A stretch of 64,000 nt of DNA from Clostridia bacterium (GTDB lineage Bacteria > Bacillota > Clostridia > Christensenellales > UMGS416): the NCBI GenBank assembly GCA_016938675.1, contig JAFGUF010000001.1, positions 1-64,000 on the forward strand, read 5' to 3'. Shown one piece after another: positions 63,060 to 64,000 of the stretch. The translations under genes and the position numbers were made by a program. Every line of letters begins with the position of its first letter. Position 1 is the stretch's first letter. Under the pieces are notes generated by a model. It ran no database searches, was not told the origin of the DNA, and was given only the letters and a program-made list of their open reading frames with translations.

Positions 63060-64000
63060 ATGACGCACACTGCACTATACAGAAGGTTCAGGCCGGATAA
63101 TTTTGATGATGTTGTCGGGCAGGACGCATTGGTAAGGACGCTGAAGGGACAGATTATTAGCGGCCGGATTAACCATGCGTATTTATTCTGCGGCCCGCGA
63201 GGCATAGGGAAGACAACAGTGGCCAGAATCCTTGCAAAATCAATTAACTGCAAAAGCCCTGAAAACGGGAACGCCTGCGGGAAATGCAGCGCATGTGCGG
63301 CACTTAACAACCAAAATAATTTTGATATAATTGAAATCGACGCAGCGTCAAACAACGGCGTTGACAACATACGTGACTTAAGAGAAAATATTAAGTTCAT
63401 GCCGGCGGCAGGCAGGTACAGAGTATATATAATTGACGAAGTCCACATGCTTAGCACAAATGCATTCAATGCGCTTCTTAAGACATTGGAAGAGCCTCCT
63501 GCGCATATCGTATTTATCATGGCTACTACAGAGCCGGATAAACTACCTGTAACGGTACTATCCAGGTGCCAGAGATTTGATTTTAACAGAGTTAAGGCTG
63601 CAGATATATCAATGCTGCTTAAAAAGGTTGCTTCAGAGGCCGGAATAAAAATTGACAGCAAGGCGGTCGAATCCATATCAAGGGCCAGCGAAGGAGGCGT
63701 GCGCGACGCTCTATCATTGCTGGATCAAAGCAGCGCGTTTTCAGAAGGCGAGATAACTCAGGAACACGTCTACGCAATACTAGGGTCTGCTAACAGGCTG
63801 ATGTATTTTGCTCTGGCAGACAGCATCCTAACGCAGGATACGCCGCGCGCTCTTAGCGGCTTTGCGAAAATGCTGGATGAAGGCTGCAATACGCTTTCTG
63901 TTGCGCGGGATTTAATGGGCCATTTCAGAGACCTTTTTATAGCGAAGAATGTTAAAAATATTACTGAGACACTTTCGATAGACGATGTAATGGCGGACAG
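63060..64000 (+). CDS. dnaX: DNA polymerase III subunit gamma/tau, 5' part
   Basis: Open reading frame from an ATG at 63060 (AGGGG site) to the window end, 313 residues without stop; absent from the ORF track because it is cut. MTHTALYRRFRP is the usual start. Walker A GPRGIGKTT, zinc cysteines CKSPENGNACGKCSAC, Walker B-like DEVHML and the arginine finger SRCQRF are present. It is the clamp-loader ATPase. Confidence 0.96.
   Translation, partial: MTHTALYRRFRPDNFDDVVGQDALVRTLKGQIISGRINHAYLFCGPRGIGKTTVARILAKSINCKSPENGNACGKCSACAALNNQNNFDIIEIDAASNNGVDNIRDLRENIKFMPAAGRYRVYIIDEVHMLSTNAFNALLKTLEEPPAHIVFIMATTEPDKLPVTVLSRCQRFDFNRVKAADISMLLKKVASEAGIKIDSKAVESISRASEGGVRDALSLLDQSSAFSEGEITQEHVYAILGSANRLMYFALADSILTQDTPRALSGFAKMLDEGCNTLSVARDLMGHFRDLFIAKNVKNITETLSIDDVMAD

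Overview
This window looks like chromosome of a strictly anaerobic, Gram-positive member of the Bacillota (class Clostridia). It is AT-rich with frequent AGGAGG-type ribosome sites and TTGACA/TATAAT promoters. It carries the phoH-pgpH-ybeY-cdd-era-recO-yicC-gmk housekeeping run, ferredoxin-dependent 2-oxoacid metabolism, several 4Fe-4S proteins and a type IV pilus operon. I cannot name the genus from sequence alone. There are no IS elements, phage genes, integrases or CRISPR arrays.

Layout. 1-7.6 kb (minus strand): tRNA-Ser(UGA), a DUF2207 membrane protein, a BlaI/M56 regulator pair whose protease gene carries a frameshift, and a three-gene ABC-2 exporter operon preceded by a consensus promoter and a ykkC-class riboswitch with its terminator. 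7.6-14.6 kb: a structured leader RNA, zwf, a cyclase-family hydrolase, an ECF sigma/anti-sigma operon with small membrane proteins, then a Gfo/Idh/MocA oxidoreductase with a YfcC-type transporter. 14.7-20.8 kb (minus): Lrp regulator, aminotransferase, rhomboid protease, DUF362 ferredoxin and Cys-cluster protein, then a separately promoted deoD / EFR1 flavodoxin-ferredoxin / nicotinamidase-like group. 20.8-26.5 kb: VanW-like protein divergent from a NusG-domain-II/Gx-transporter/membrane protein operon, an orphan cytosolic histidine kinase, DUF1893, DUF3842 and an ECF transporter S component.

26.8-34.0 kb is the housekeeping run for rRNA/ribosome maturation, RNA turnover and nucleotide metabolism. 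34.1-42.7 kb: a GH18 protein and the pil operon (prepilin peptidase, two prepilins, a very large PilX-like protein, PilM, PilN, PilO). A C9 tract at the end of the second prepilin gene can shift it in frame into the PilX-like gene. 42.7-49.4 kb: tRNA-Ser(CGA), argS, a lipoprotein, an ArsR-controlled arsenate reductase/permease/thioredoxin operon, trmL and a DUF368 protein.

49.4-57.2 kb (minus) is a nine-gene catabolic operon: ferredoxin, KorA, KorB, KorC, acyl-CoA carboxyltransferase/decarboxylase, methylmalonyl-CoA mutase large and small subunits, MeaB and methylmalonyl-CoA epimerase, with a divergent LysR regulator. Together these would take a 2-oxoacid (probably 2-oxoglutarate) through succinyl-CoA and methylmalonyl-CoA to propionyl-CoA while reducing ferredoxin. 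58.4-63.0 kb holds lemA and two tandem DUF2207 genes, and the window ends inside dnaX, which the ORF track lacks because it runs off the edge.

Several starts were moved inward from the ORF track where a Shine-Dalgarno sequence lies inside the longest ORF. All functions are by recognition of motifs and gene order; no searches were run.
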